In this document: positions 29,406 to 38,844 of the stretch, one piece after another | How positions within the stretch are numbered: position 1 is the first letter of the stretch | Layout: the number at the start of each line of letters is the position of its first letter | Source of the DNA: Nocardia alni | GTDB lineage: Bacteria; Actinomycetota; Actinomycetes; Mycobacteriales; Mycobacteriaceae | Assembly: GCF_019038435.1 (NCBI RefSeq) | Contig: NZ_JAGPOX010000009.1 | Span: 1-64,000 of the forward strand | Direction: 5' to 3' | Length of the DNA stretch: 64,000 bases | Translations under genes and position numbers: made by a program | The notes under the pieces: generated by a model | What the model was told of the DNA's origin: nothing | What the model saw: the letters and a program-made list of their open reading frames with translations, nothing else | Database searches by the model: none

Positions 29406-30362
29406 ATGTTTCACCGCGGACTGCTCTGTGTCACGCTCGCCGCCTTGGCCGCCTGCGTGGTTGCCGTGTCTCCCACCGTGGATGCGGCCACGCGATTGCC
29501 CGGGGTCATCGATATACCCTGCGCCACCAGAATTCTCGAACAGCCCGCGGACTGGTATCTGCCCACCGGAACACCACGCGGACTGGTGTGGTTACAGCAC
29601 GGCTTCGCCCGCACCGACGCCAACGTCGGCGATCTGGCCGTGGCCTTCGCCGCCGCCGGCGATCTGGTATTCGCCCCCAGCCTGCCCTTTCTCGACCCGA
29701 CCGGATGCACCCTGCAAAACCTGGGCGACAACACCGGTTTCCTCGACAACATCGCCGACCTGTTCGGCGGGGCGAGCGACCCCGAGGGTCCGCTGGCCCG
29801 CAGCCTTGCTGAAGCGGCCCGCAGCGCACACCACGCCGCCCCCGCCATGCCCCGATCGTTCGTATTCGTCGGGCACTCCGCCGGAGCCGAGGCGGTCGCC
29901 TTCGTGGCGAACCGGCTGAGAACGACAGCACCACAGGGATGGTCCGCACTGCGCGGACTGATTCTGCTGGACCCGGTGCCCTCGTTCCTCGGCGACAATT
30001 TCCACCACGCCTTGACCGGAATTTCCGCCACTCCTCTTCCTGTGCTGGCGATTTCGGCCCCGCCCGAACCGTGCAACAGCCTCGGTCTCGGCACCGCCGC
30101 ATTACGGTCCGACCTGCACCGCCCGTTCCTCGGCGTACTCCTGCCCACCGGCGTGCACACCGACGCGGAAGGTCCCAGCTCCGACGTGCTCGGCGAAACC
30201 GTCTGCGGCTATCCGCTTGCGGCCGACGTCGCCACCCTGCACGCCCTGGCCCTGGGCTGGTCCAGCGATTTCCTCACCGGCACAACCACACCCGAGTACT
30301 ACCCGACCATGTCCGGCGTCGTCCCCGCCGCGCCCGAGGCTCTCACGCTCCGTGGCAGCTGA
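29406..30362 (+). CDS. Secreted alpha/beta hydrolase
   Basis: A 318-residue precursor from ATG 29406 (GAAGGAA upstream). The signal peptide has a hydrophobic core LLCVTLAALAACVVAV and a likely cut after VDA. The mature enzyme shows WLQHGFARTDANVGDL, VFVGHSAGAEAV with nucleophile Ser158, and a conserved internal pair of cysteines. The family is a secreted esterase or lipase-like group. As the last gene of the operon and the only exported enzyme in it, it could release phytol or other esters outside the cell before uptake. That role is inference from position. Confidence 0.7.
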   Translation: MFHRGLLCVTLAALAACVVAVSPTVDAATRLPGVIDIPCATRILEQPADWYLPTGTPRGLVWLQHGFARTDANVGDLAVAFAAAGDLVFAPSLPFLDPTGCTLQNLGDNTGFLDNIADLFGGASDPEGPLARSLAEAARSAHHAAPAMPRSFVFVGHSAGAEAVAFVANRLRTTAPQGWSALRGLILLDPVPSFLGDNFHHALTGISATPLPVLAISAPPEPCNSLGLGTAALRSDLHRPFLGVLLPTGVHTDAEGPSSDVLGETVCGYPLAADVATLHALALGWSSDFLTGTTTPEYYPTMSGVVPAAPEALTLRGS

Positions 30363-30394
30363 GGCCAGTTGCGGTGCGGGGGGACCGTCCGTGG

Positions 30395-32617
30395 TCAGCG
30401 TGTCGCGCGTGGCAGCGGCTCTTCTTGTTCGCCCGCAGCTTCGCCCGCGACGCCCAGGCTCTGTTCCAGGCGCTCGCCCTCGATATCGGGGTCGGGGACG
30501 TATTTGCTGAACCATTGTGGGTGGTACCAGAATTGGCGGTCGGCGATCGCCATGACGGCGGGGACGAGTGTGAGCCGCACGACGAAAGCGTCGAGCAGGA
30601 CGCCGACCGCGAAGCCGAAGCCGATCGCCTTGATCGTCGGATCCTTGTTGATCATGAAGGCGACGAAGATCGAGAACATGATCAGTGCGGCCGCGGTGAC
30701 CACGCGCGCGGAGTAGCCGGTGCCGCGCTCGACCGCGGTGCGCGCGTCCCCGTTCTTGGTGAAGTCCTCCTTGATCCGGGAGACGACGAAAACCTCGTAG
30801 TCGCTGGACAATCCGAAGATGATGCCGAGCATGATGATCGGCAGGAAGCTGATGATCTCGCTCGGCGCGATGCCGAAGATATGTTCGCCCCAGCCCCATT
30901 GGAACAGCGCCACCTCCGCGCCGAACGCCGCGCCGACCGAGAGCAGGAAGCCGATGATGGACTTGATCGGCACCCAGATGGTGCGGAAGGCGAAGGTCAG
31001 CAGAATGAACGCGAGCCCGACGACCACGACCAGGAAAACCGGCAGCGCCGAAGACAACTTGCCCGAGACGTCGATGTTGGACGCGGTCGACCCGCCCACC
31101 AGAATGCGTGTGCCGGTGGAACCTTCGATCGTGGCGCGGTTGTCGCGGATCGAATGCACGAGGTCGGCCGTTTTCGGGTCGTTCGGGCCGGATTGGGGAA
31201 CGACCTGGATGGTCTGCAGCGTGCCGCTGCCGGTGCCGGGAAGTACGGCCGCGACGTCGGGAAGTTTGTTCAGCGCCTGCGTGATCGGTGTGAGGTCGTC
31301 GGGGTTGCCGACATTGTCGACGACCACCAGCAGCGGCCCGTTGTATCCCGGACCGAAGTTGTCGGCGATGATGTCGTAGGCCCGGCGCTGGGTGTCGGAG
31401 GTCGGTTTGGACGAGCCACTGGGCAGGCCGAGGTTCATGTCCAGCGCGGGCGAGGCGATCACGGCGAGCAGCGCCACACCCAGTATGAGAACGGGGATGC
31501 GCCACCGCACGACGAACCGCGCCCAGATCGCGCCCGCAGTCCGCTCCGGCCGATCCACGGCCTGCCGGGCGACCGCCTCGGGACGTCCGGGCCGCAGCGG
31601 GGATTGCAGGAACTTCGCCACCTTCCACCCGGCGAAACCGAGCAGCGCCGGCAGCAGGGTGAGCGAGATCAGCAGCGCGACGAGCACCGCGGCCGCCGCC
31701 GCGAGGCCCATCACCGTGAGGAACGGGATGCCCGCGACGGCGAGCCCGCACAGCGCGACGATGACCGTGATCCCGGCGAACACCACCGAACTGCCCGCGG
31801 TGCCGACGGCCAGTGGCACCGAATCCTCGACGCTCATATCGGTCATCAGGTTGTTGCGATGACGGAACAGGATGAACAGCGCGTAGTCGATGCCGCAGGA
31901 GAGCCCGAGCATCATGGCCACGGTGGTCGACGCCGAGGCGATGGTGACCACCGATGCCAGCGCGGTGACACCCATCAGCGTCACGACGATCCCGATGATG
32001 GCGTTGAGGATCGGCAGGCCCGCGGCGACGAAGGCTCCGAAGGTCACCAGCAGGATGACGAACGCGATGATCATGCCGATGATCTCGGGCACCTCGGAAA
32101 TCGAGATGAGCCAGCCGGGATAGACGCTGCCGGAATACTCCACCTGCACGCCGGAGTTCTGCGCGGACTTCACCGCGTTCGTCACCGCGTCGAGGGTCGA
32201 TGTCGGCACGTCCGCGGGGGCCTGCTTGTACTGGACCGTCGCGATGGCCGCCTGCCCGCTCGGCGATATCGTCTTGGTCTGGAACGGGTCGCCGACGGTC
32301 ACGACGCCCGGGATCGCCTTCAGTTGCGTGAGCATCGCCTCGATCGAGGTGTGATTGTCGGCGTCGGTGATCTTCGCGTTGCCGTGGGTGGCCAGCACGA
32401 TCTGCGTCTGCCCACCGGCGGCGGCGGGCATCCGCGCGGTCAGCAGCGTCGCGACGTCCTCGGATTCGGTGCCCGGGATGGTGAAGTTGTCGTTGGTCTT
32501 TCCCCCGCTCACCGTGCCGAGCACGATCATGACCACCGCGAGCAGCAGCCAGAGGGCGAGCACCAGCCTCCGGTGCGTGAAGGACCATTTCGCAAGGCGG
32601 TACAGGGAGGTGGACAT
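30395..32617 (-). CDS. MMPL/RND-family exporter
   Basis: A 740-residue membrane protein of the MmpL type, starting at ATG 32617. There is one N-terminal helix, a porter-like loop, a block of five helices (ISEVPEIIGMIIAFVILLVTFGAFVAAGLPIL onward, with LSCGIDYALFILFRHRN), a second large loop, and a second block with GLSSDYEVFVVSRIKEDF. The paired GIDYALF and SSDYEVF motifs carry the aspartates of the proton relay. The substrate is probably a lipid or hydrophobic metabolite. It is convergent with the secreted hydrolase gene and divergent from a deazaflavin enzyme gene. Confidence 0.9.
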   Translation of the reverse strand: MSTSLYRLAKWSFTHRRLVLALWLLLAVVMIVLGTVSGGKTNDNFTIPGTESEDVATLLTARMPAAAGGQTQIVLATHGNAKITDADNHTSIEAMLTQLKAIPGVVTVGDPFQTKTISPSGQAAIATVQYKQAPADVPTSTLDAVTNAVKSAQNSGVQVEYSGSVYPGWLISISEVPEIIGMIIAFVILLVTFGAFVAAGLPILNAIIGIVVTLMGVTALASVVTIASASTTVAMMLGLSCGIDYALFILFRHRNNLMTDMSVEDSVPLAVGTAGSSVVFAGITVIVALCGLAVAGIPFLTVMGLAAAAAVLVALLISLTLLPALLGFAGWKVAKFLQSPLRPGRPEAVARQAVDRPERTAGAIWARFVVRWRIPVLILGVALLAVIASPALDMNLGLPSGSSKPTSDTQRRAYDIIADNFGPGYNGPLLVVVDNVGNPDDLTPITQALNKLPDVAAVLPGTGSGTLQTIQVVPQSGPNDPKTADLVHSIRDNRATIEGSTGTRILVGGSTASNIDVSGKLSSALPVFLVVVVGLAFILLTFAFRTIWVPIKSIIGFLLSVGAAFGAEVALFQWGWGEHIFGIAPSEIISFLPIIMLGIIFGLSSDYEVFVVSRIKEDFTKNGDARTAVERGTGYSARVVTAAALIMFSIFVAFMINKDPTIKAIGFGFAVGVLLDAFVVRLTLVPAVMAIADRQFWYHPQWFSKYVPDPDIEGERLEQSLGVAGEAAGEQEEPLPRATR

Positions 32618-32896
32618 CAGTGGCCTTTCACGGGGCAACGATCTGTCGAACCTGCGGTCTCTGCTTGTGCGTCGGCGTTTCACTCGAACTGCTCACCCAA
32701 CTCGCTCCCCGGAGCATACCGACCGACCGCCTCTTATTCGCGGACGAGCCACGGACAGTTGCGATGGCGGACTCTGCGTCGGGCGGTCCTTAAGGTTGGA
32801 GATGGACTGCTGTCTAGACTAGTGAACACATACGTAATCCGTTCGGCCGGGCGTCAACGCCCTGCTGAACCGGTCCGAGGAGTGAGCAGCAGGACC

Positions 32897-33373
32897 ATGA
32901 CAGCCACCACCCCGAAGCACCTCAACGCCCCATGGGTGCCGAAGATGATGAAATACGCGGGCAGAGCCCAGGTTTGGGTATTCCGGCGCACGGGCGGGCG
33001 AATCGGAAGCAAGTGGCGCATCGGCGCGGGATTCCGCAACCCGGTACCCACTCTCCTGCTGGACCATCGCGGCCGGAAATCCGGCGCGACGTACACCGCG
33101 CCACTGCTCTACATCACCGATGGCCCCGACACGATAGTCGTCGCGTCCCAGGGCGGGCTCGACAAACACCCGCAGTGGTATCACAACCTGCGCGCACACC
33201 CCGACACCCACATCCAGATCGGCCGCCGCCGCCGTCCGGTCCACGCCATCGTCGCGAATCGGCAGGAGCGCGAACGACTGTGGGCGCTCCTGCTCGAGGC
33301 ATACGCGGACTTCGCCACCTACCAGACGTGGACCGACCGGGAAATCCCCGTGATCATCCTTCGACCGAGTTGA
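32897..33373 (+). CDS. Nitroreductase-family deazaflavin (F420)-dependent oxidoreductase
   Basis: A 158-residue split-barrel protein from ATG 32897. It matches the DDN/FDOR-A pattern: TLLLDHRGRKSGATYTAPLLYI, DTIVVASQGGLDKHPQWYHNLRAHPD and a VHAIVANRQERERLWALL C-terminal segment. Relatives bind F420 and reduce quinones, fatty acids or nitroimidazoles. It is divergent from the MMPL gene across about 280 bases. Its last 20 bases overlap the 3' end of the convergent DapB-fold gene. Confidence 0.85.
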   Translation: MTATTPKHLNAPWVPKMMKYAGRAQVWVFRRTGGRIGSKWRIGAGFRNPVPTLLLDHRGRKSGATYTAPLLYITDGPDTIVVASQGGLDKHPQWYHNLRAHPDTHIQIGRRRRPVHAIVANRQERERLWALLLEAYADFATYQTWTDREIPVIILRPS

Positions 33374-34442
33374 TCCCGGCCGGTCCTCGCGCGATGCCGC
33401 GGGGGAGCGGCAGGGGCAGATCGTTGTAGGTCGCGATGCCCGGGGCGGCCGCGACCACCGCGGGAATGGCGTGGATGGGCGGCATCGCGGTCATGATGTG
33501 CCCGAGGACCATGAACTCGGCGATCGTGCTGGCCTGGAAATCCGGTGGCGGGGCGAAGCCGACCGTCATGTTCACGGTGGGGCGGCCGTCGATGGTGATC
33601 TTCCAGCCGTCGCCGTCGAGTTTCCAATCCGGGTCCAGGGTCTGGCCCTTGCGCCAGCGCAGGGTGAGTTCGACCACCGTCGCATCCCCGACGCGGCCCT
33701 GCCAGCTGATATATACGCCTGCGACGCAGCCCTTTTCGATGATCCAGGAGCCGAGATCGAGATCCTCGGTGGTCTGGGCGTATTCCGGGACGCAGCGGAT
33801 CTCGTCGAGTTCGACGCCCAGCGCGTCGGCGAGCAGCCTGACGGCCTCGGCGAATACCGCGGTGCCCTGCTCGGCGGCCCCGGCGAGTTCGGGATCATCG
33901 ATCCGGCGCCCGAAACCCACCGGCCGCTCGGTGTCCGGTGAGTCGTAGAAGGTGGTGTCGGCCGATTCGGCGATGGTGATCCGGTCCACCCGGTCGCACG
34001 CGGTGGCCGCGACGATCGCCAGCAGTTCGGCGAAGCCGGGGCTCACGCCCGAGCCGAACATGGTCGACCCGCCGAGTCGGCATGCCTGCTGAATACGTTC
34101 GCGCTCAGCGTCTTTCAGGTTGTGCCCGGTGATGAAGGACGCCGAGGACACGACGTTCGCCCCCGAGGACAGAATCCGCACCAGTTCGTCGACGTTCGAC
34201 CACATCGGGTTGTAGACCACGCAGTCGGGTTTCAGGGCGAGCAGCGCGTCGACATCGCCGGTCGCCAGTACGCCCACCGGCTCACCTCCGGACAGTTCGC
34301 CGACGTCCCGGCCGGCCTTGTCCGGCGACCAGGCGAAGCAGCCGACGAGTTCGAGGTTCGGATGTGCGGCCAGTGCCCGCACGGAACTCATGCCGACATT
34401 GCCCGTCGTCCACTGGACAACCCGATAGGTGGTTGATGCCAT
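33354..34442 (-). CDS. DapB-fold NAD(P)H-dependent dehydrogenase
   Basis: A 362-residue protein of the dihydrodipicolinate-reductase/2,4-diaminopentanoate-dehydrogenase-like group. The Rossmann start YRVVQWTTGNVGMSSVRAL, then LVGCFAWSPDKAGRDVG, CVVYNPMW, SSGANVVSSASF and FGSGVSPGFAELL follow the family order. Many Mycobacteriales carry several such genes with unknown substrates. The start at ATG 34442 is clear. It lies upstream of no obvious partner on its strand and is preceded by a P450 on the far side. Confidence 0.78.
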   Translation of the reverse strand: MASTTYRVVQWTTGNVGMSSVRALAAHPNLELVGCFAWSPDKAGRDVGELSGGEPVGVLATGDVDALLALKPDCVVYNPMWSNVDELVRILSSGANVVSSASFITGHNLKDAERERIQQACRLGGSTMFGSGVSPGFAELLAIVAATACDRVDRITIAESADTTFYDSPDTERPVGFGRRIDDPELAGAAEQGTAVFAEAVRLLADALGVELDEIRCVPEYAQTTEDLDLGSWIIEKGCVAGVYISWQGRVGDATVVELTLRWRKGQTLDPDWKLDGDGWKITIDGRPTVNMTVGFAPPPDFQASTIAEFMVLGHIMTAMPPIHAIPAVVAAAPGIATYNDLPLPLPRGIARGPAGINSVEG

Positions 34443-34535
34443 TCGAACCTCGCTCGTCGCGTCTACCCCCGCGCCTCCGATCGTATGCCTCGAGTGAATA
34501 TGAAACTCTCTAATGCGAGAATAAAGTTCTCGCGT

Positions 34536-35756
34536 TCACCACAGGACGGGAACCCGGTCGACGCCGCCGGTGACCAGATGGGTCTGGATCTCGAGTTCGT
34601 TCACGTCCGCGGCCAGGCGCAGGCCGGGGAACCGGTGGAACAGCGCGGGGAATACGGTCCGCAGCTCGGTCCGCGCGAGGTTGGCGCCGATGCACGCGTG
34701 CATCCCGTGGCCGAATGTCAAGTGGGCGTTGGGCTTACGATCGACCCGGAATTCCCGCGGATCGGTGTAGACCGACTCGTCGCGATTGGCGGCGTCGGTA
34801 TTGAGCAGGACCAGGTCACCGGCGGCGATGGTGACCCCGCCGACCTGGACGTCCTCACGCGCGTACCGCAGCAGGCCCGGGCCCGCCGACGGCGCGGCCA
34901 GCCGCAGGATCTCCTCCACCGTGGGCTGGACCTGCCCGTCGGGATCGGCTACGAACGCCGCCCGCCGGTTCGGATCCGACAGCAGCCACAGCACGCCGAA
35001 ACTGATTCGGCCGGAAGTGGTCTCGTGTCCGGCGAACAACAGGCCCGCCGCCAGCCGGGCCGCCTCGAAGTCGGTGAAGGTCGGGTCCTCCTCCTGCATG
35101 GCGACGACGTCGGAGATCACGTCCGGGCCCGGGTTAACGCGTTTGGCCGCGGCCAGCCCGGCGGTGTACGCCTCGAGTTCGGACCGCGCCGCCCACGCGT
35201 CCGCGCCGTCGTACATCGCGGTCATCCGCTTGGACAGCTCACCGAACAGGGTGCGGTCCTCCGGCGGCACCCCGAGCAGTTCGCTGATCACCAAGGCCGG
35301 CAACGGAAATGCCAGCACCTTGTTCAGGTCCACGGGCTCGTCCGGATCGGCGTCGCGCAACTTCTGCATGTCGTCGAGGCAGTGCGCGGTCAACTCCTGG
35401 ATCCGCTCGGTGAGCCGCATCATCCGCCGCGCGGAGAACGCGGGCACGAGCATCTTGCGCAGCCGCTGGTGGTCCCGCGTCTCGGTGTTGTAATCACCCA
35501 GGGAGCCACCCGCGATGGCGGCCTCCGACACCCTGGCCGCCGTCTCCGGCGTGGGATGTCGACGACCGAAGCGGGCGTCTCCGAAGATCTGCCTGACCTC
35601 CGCGTACCCCGTCACCAGCCAGGCCGGATCCCCTGCGGGACTGGTCACCCGGGTCACCGGCGATTGTTCGCGCAAGGCCGCGTACTCGGGCGCCACTTCC
35701 AATGCGTTGGGGCGGTCGAACGGCAACCGCGGAGCAGCGTGCACGGTACTGGTCAT
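34536..35756 (-). CDS. Cytochrome P450
   Basis: A 406-residue soluble bacterial P450. The I-helix AGHETTS, K-helix EEILRLA (ExxR), and the haem loop [15 protein letters not shown] with the proximal cysteine are intact. It needs external ferredoxin and reductase, not encoded nearby. The TetR gene upstream on the same strand (78-base gap) is the likely regulator. Its substrate cannot be predicted, although the sequence resembles actinomycete CYP105/107-like enzymes. Confidence 0.92.
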   Translation of the reverse strand: MTSTVHAAPRLPFDRPNALEVAPEYAALREQSPVTRVTSPAGDPAWLVTGYAEVRQIFGDARFGRRHPTPETAARVSEAAIAGGSLGDYNTETRDHQRLRKMLVPAFSARRMMRLTERIQELTAHCLDDMQKLRDADPDEPVDLNKVLAFPLPALVISELLGVPPEDRTLFGELSKRMTAMYDGADAWAARSELEAYTAGLAAAKRVNPGPDVISDVVAMQEEDPTFTDFEAARLAAGLLFAGHETTSGRISFGVLWLLSDPNRRAAFVADPDGQVQPTVEEILRLAAPSAGPGLLRYAREDVQVGGVTIAAGDLVLLNTDAANRDESVYTDPREFRVDRKPNAHLTFGHGMHACIGANLARTELRTVFPALFHRFPGLRLAADVNELEIQTHLVTGGVDRVPVLW

Positions 35757-35834
35757 CGATCTTCCTCACTATCAGCGATTACTCATATCCGATCAATATG
35801 CGAACGGGCCTCCCGCCCGCGAGGTATCGGGGCT

Positions 35835-36449
35835 TCAGCCCGTTTCGGCGATGCCGCCCTGCGGAACTCCGCTGCGCAACTGCGCGAGAGCGGCCCGGAC
35901 CACGTCGGACAGGCTGGTCGAACCGTCGCCCGCGGACCACACCTCCAGCGACGTCCGCATCGTCACCCCGGCCGCGGCGGCCAGCAACCGGGTCGACATA
36001 TCCTGCTCGGGATCGGTGCCCATGCGCTCGGCGATCGCCTCGGTCAACTGCCGCGCGATGCGGTCGATCGTGGTCAGGTGCGCGGCCAGGATGGCCGGAT
36101 TCTCGCGCCCGGCCCGCGACAGCGTCGCCACGTCCTCGCGGCTGCTCACCATCGTCGCGACCATATCGGGCAGGACCGCGGCGAGCGCGTCCCACACCGG
36201 CTCGTCCGCGGGCCGGGCACGCACCGCGTCGGCGACCGACTCGACGTGCCGGACCGCGGCCTCGACGATGGCCTCCTCCACCGAGAAGAAGTAGTTGCGA
36301 AAGGTACGTCCGGACACGCCGACGATCTCGGCGACGCTCTCCGGACTCACCGCCTTCAGGCCCTGCTCCAGCATCATCGCCCAAGCGGCCTGGCTCAGCG
36401 CCGCGCGAGTCGCCTGTTTCTTGCGCTCTCGCAACCCCTGCGGCGTCAT
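35835..36449 (-). CDS. TetR-family transcriptional regulator
   Basis: A 204-residue regulator from ATG 36449 with GGAGGC upstream. The HTH is LKAVSPESVAEIVGVSGRTFRNYF at about residues 30-55, in the form typical of the TetR subgroup that uses an F-NYF recognition helix. An inverted repeat with 7-bp arms lies just upstream at 36470-36501. It heads a transcript that probably continues into the P450 gene. Confidence 0.87.
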   Translation of the reverse strand: MTPQGLRERKKQATRAALSQAAWAMMLEQGLKAVSPESVAEIVGVSGRTFRNYFFSVEEAIVEAAVRHVESVADAVRARPADEPVWDALAAVLPDMVATMVSSREDVATLSRAGRENPAILAAHLTTIDRIARQLTEAIAERMGTDPEQDMSTRLLAAAAGVTMRTSLEVWSAGDGSTSLSDVVRAALAQLRSGVPQGGIAETG

Positions 36450-36469
36450 GCCTCCATGGTCGAGCAAAA

Positions 36470-36501
36470 CTTCCAATCTCGCAATATTTCAAGTTTGGAA
36501 G
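36470..36501. promoter_or_regulatory. Candidate TetR operator CTTCCAA-N18-TTGGAAG
   Basis: Perfect 7-bp inverted arms (36470-36476 and 36495-36501) lie 20 bases upstream of the tetR start in an AT-richer pocket. Size and placement fit an autoregulatory site. Confidence 0.5.
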
Positions 36502-36560
36502 ATATGCGCCGGAGGGCGAGGCGCCGCGGGATCGTGCGGCGGCACAACGGATGTCGACCG

Positions 36561-38714
36561 CTATTGCAGCAGTGGGTCGCGGGGCAGGCCGAGGATGCGC
36601 TCACCGATCTGATTGCGCTTGATCTCCGAGGTGCCACCGGCGATCGACATCGCGCGGTGCATGAGCACCATCATGTTGCCCGTCGCGGCGAAGCCGTCCA
36701 TGAACAACGCGTCCTCGGCGAGGAGTTCGGAGACGATGGCCGACGACTCGTGGCCGAGTTCCGACACGATGAGTTTGGTCATCGCGCCCTCGGGACCCGG
36801 CCCGCCGCCCGCGACGGCGCGCCCGGCCGCGCGCAGGTTGAGCAGTTCGACGGCCTGGTGGTCGGCGATGTAGCGGCCGATGCGCGCGGCGCCGCCGGTC
36901 AGGCGCTCGGGCGCGGCGTCGAACAGCGGGACCAGCGCGGCGCCCGGGAAGGTCATGACCCCCGCGCCGCCGCTGCCGATGCTCACGCTCTCGTTACCGA
37001 GCGTGGCGCGCGCGACCGACCAACCGCCGTTCACCGTGCCGACGACGTCCTGGTCGGGCACGAACACGTCGGTGAGGAACACCTCGTTGAATTCCGAATT
37101 CCCCGAAGCCATTTTCAGTGGGCGAACCTGCACGCCCGGCGCGTGCATATCGATCGCCATCATGGTGATGCCCTGGTGCTTGGGCACGTCGGGATCGGTG
37201 CGCACGGTGGCGAAGCCCATCCCCGCGACGTGGGCGCCGGAGGTCCACACCTTCTGGCCGTTGATCAGCCAGCCGCCGTCCACGCGGGTCGCGCGGGTCT
37301 TGATGCCCGCGGCGTCCGAACCCGCCTCCGGCTCGCTGAACAGCTGGCACCACACGACCTCCTGGTCCAGCGCGGGCCGCACCCAGCGCTCGAGCTGGTC
37401 CGGAGTGCCGTGCTGGATGATGGTGAGCACGTTCCACGCCGTGATGCCGTAGGACGGGCGCGTCACCCCGGCCGCGGTGAACTCCTGCTCGATCACCAAC
37501 TGCTCGATCGCCCCCGCGCCGCGGCCGAAAGGTTCGGGCCAGTGCGGCATCACGTACCCGGACTCGATCAGTCTGGTGCGCTGATCGGCCGCGGGAAGCT
37601 CGGCGAGGCCGCGGGCGAATTCACGCACCCGCGTACGCACGGCCTCGGCCTCGGGCGGCAATTCGACGGCCTTGGCCCGCGAAACACCCTGGCGTACCAG
37701 GTCGACCAGATCGGTGGACGCGCGGTCGGGCGCCAGCACATGCCGCAGCGCCGTGGCGCGCCGCATGAACAGGTGTGCGTCGTGCTCCCAGGTGATGGCG
37801 ATGCCGCCGTGCACCTGGGTCATGTGGTTGGCGCAGAAATCGGCTGCGGGAGCGGCGATCACGGCCGCGACGGCCGCGGCGTAGGAGAGCTGATCGCCAC
37901 CGGTGCGGGCGGCCCGCGCGGCGTCCCAGACCGCCGAGGCGGCCGTTTCGGTGACCACGGCCATATTGGCGCAGTGGTGCTTCACCGCCTGGTACATGGC
38001 GATCGGACGGCCGAACTGGATGCGGGTCTTGGCGTATTCGGCGGCCAGCCGGGTCGCCTCGGCGGCGACGCCGGCCACCTCGGCCGCCAGGATCACGCGC
38101 TGGAGATCCAGCAGCGTGCGCGCGGCGCCCGGCACCACGGTCGCGGGCGCGTGATCGAGGGTGATGCGCGCCGAGCGGCGGGTCGGGTCCAGATTCCGCG
38201 GCGTCGTCACTCGCACGCCGTCGCCGAGTTCGACGATCGCGACATCGTCCCCGGCCGTGAGCACCAGCAGTCCGGCCAGCCCGCCGCCGAGTACCACCAC
38301 CGAACCGGTCGCCGTGCCGTCGTCGAGGCTCAGGCCCGGGGTGGTGGCCACAGCCGCCGCCGTCGAACCGTCGGCGAGGCCGGGCAGCAGCTTCTCCCGC
38401 GTAATCTGTTCGGCCGCAACGGAAATGAACGCACTCGCGATCACCGTCGGCACGAACGGACCGGGTGCGATCGCGCCGCCCAGCTCCGCCACGACGAGCA
38501 CCAGCTCCTCCAGCGTGTACCCCGACCCGCCGTACTCCTCCGGGAGGTGCAGGCCCAGCCAGCCCAGGCCGGGCACCTCGTCCCAGAACCGTGGCAGCGT
38601 CTCGGTCTCGGCCTCCAGTAGCGCCCGCCCCGCAGCCCGCGCCTCCCGCCTGAGCAGGAACTTCGCGGCCGTATCGGCAAGCGTGACATGGTCTTCGGTG
38701 ATAGCGATCGACAT
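36561..38714 (-). CDS. Double-length acyl-CoA dehydrogenase (two fused domains)
   Basis: A 717-residue protein with two acyl-CoA dehydrogenase units in tandem. The first (to about 345) has LGWLGLHLPEEYGGSG, a shortened middle domain and RIQFGRPIAMYQAVKHHCANM. The second (from about 370) has MPHWPEPFGRGA, QLFSEPEAGSDAAGI, GWLINGQKVWTSGAH and the C-terminal GGTSEIKRNQIGERILGLPRD. The second unit carries the complete FAD and acyl-CoA signatures. Fused FadE proteins are common in Mycobacteriales and act on lipid, sterol or side-chain acyl-CoAs. Confidence 0.85.
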   Translation of the reverse strand: MSIAITEDHVTLADTAAKFLLRREARAAGRALLEAETETLPRFWDEVPGLGWLGLHLPEEYGGSGYTLEELVLVVAELGGAIAPGPFVPTVIASAFISVAAEQITREKLLPGLADGSTAAAVATTPGLSLDDGTATGSVVVLGGGLAGLLVLTAGDDVAIVELGDGVRVTTPRNLDPTRRSARITLDHAPATVVPGAARTLLDLQRVILAAEVAGVAAEATRLAAEYAKTRIQFGRPIAMYQAVKHHCANMAVVTETAASAVWDAARAARTGGDQLSYAAAVAAVIAAPAADFCANHMTQVHGGIAITWEHDAHLFMRRATALRHVLAPDRASTDLVDLVRQGVSRAKAVELPPEAEAVRTRVREFARGLAELPAADQRTRLIESGYVMPHWPEPFGRGAGAIEQLVIEQEFTAAGVTRPSYGITAWNVLTIIQHGTPDQLERWVRPALDQEVVWCQLFSEPEAGSDAAGIKTRATRVDGGWLINGQKVWTSGAHVAGMGFATVRTDPDVPKHQGITMMAIDMHAPGVQVRPLKMASGNSEFNEVFLTDVFVPDQDVVGTVNGGWSVARATLGNESVSIGSGGAGVMTFPGAALVPLFDAAPERLTGGAARIGRYIADHQAVELLNLRAAGRAVAGGGPGPEGAMTKLIVSELGHESSAIVSELLAEDALFMDGFAATGNMMVLMHRAMSIAGGTSEIKRNQIGERILGLPRDPLLQ

Positions 38715-38844
38715 CGAGCTGCTCCTCCGTCAACAAAACCGGTCATGGCTTCCGCCGGACCGAGACAAGGACCATCATGCACGTTCGCGACGGAGGGGCG
38801 TCGTTCCGCCCGTAGGTCGCCCCCGGACCAGGGGGAACGACGGG

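Noticed and set aside
32797..32825. Promoter TTGGAG-18-TAGTGA upstream of the deazaflavin enzyme
   Set aside because: Both boxes are poor matches and similar pairs occur by chance in this GC-rich DNA.
29939..33373. Very long plus-strand open frame (1144 codons) over the MMPL gene
   Set aside because: It is antisense to a clear MMPL exporter, is His/Arg/Asp-rich with no domain, and only its last 159 codons (a deazaflavin enzyme) are real.
34485..38621. Plus-strand open frame of 1378 codons
   Set aside because: It is the complement of P450, TetR and double acyl-CoA dehydrogenase genes. High GC keeps the frame open; composition is unlike protein.
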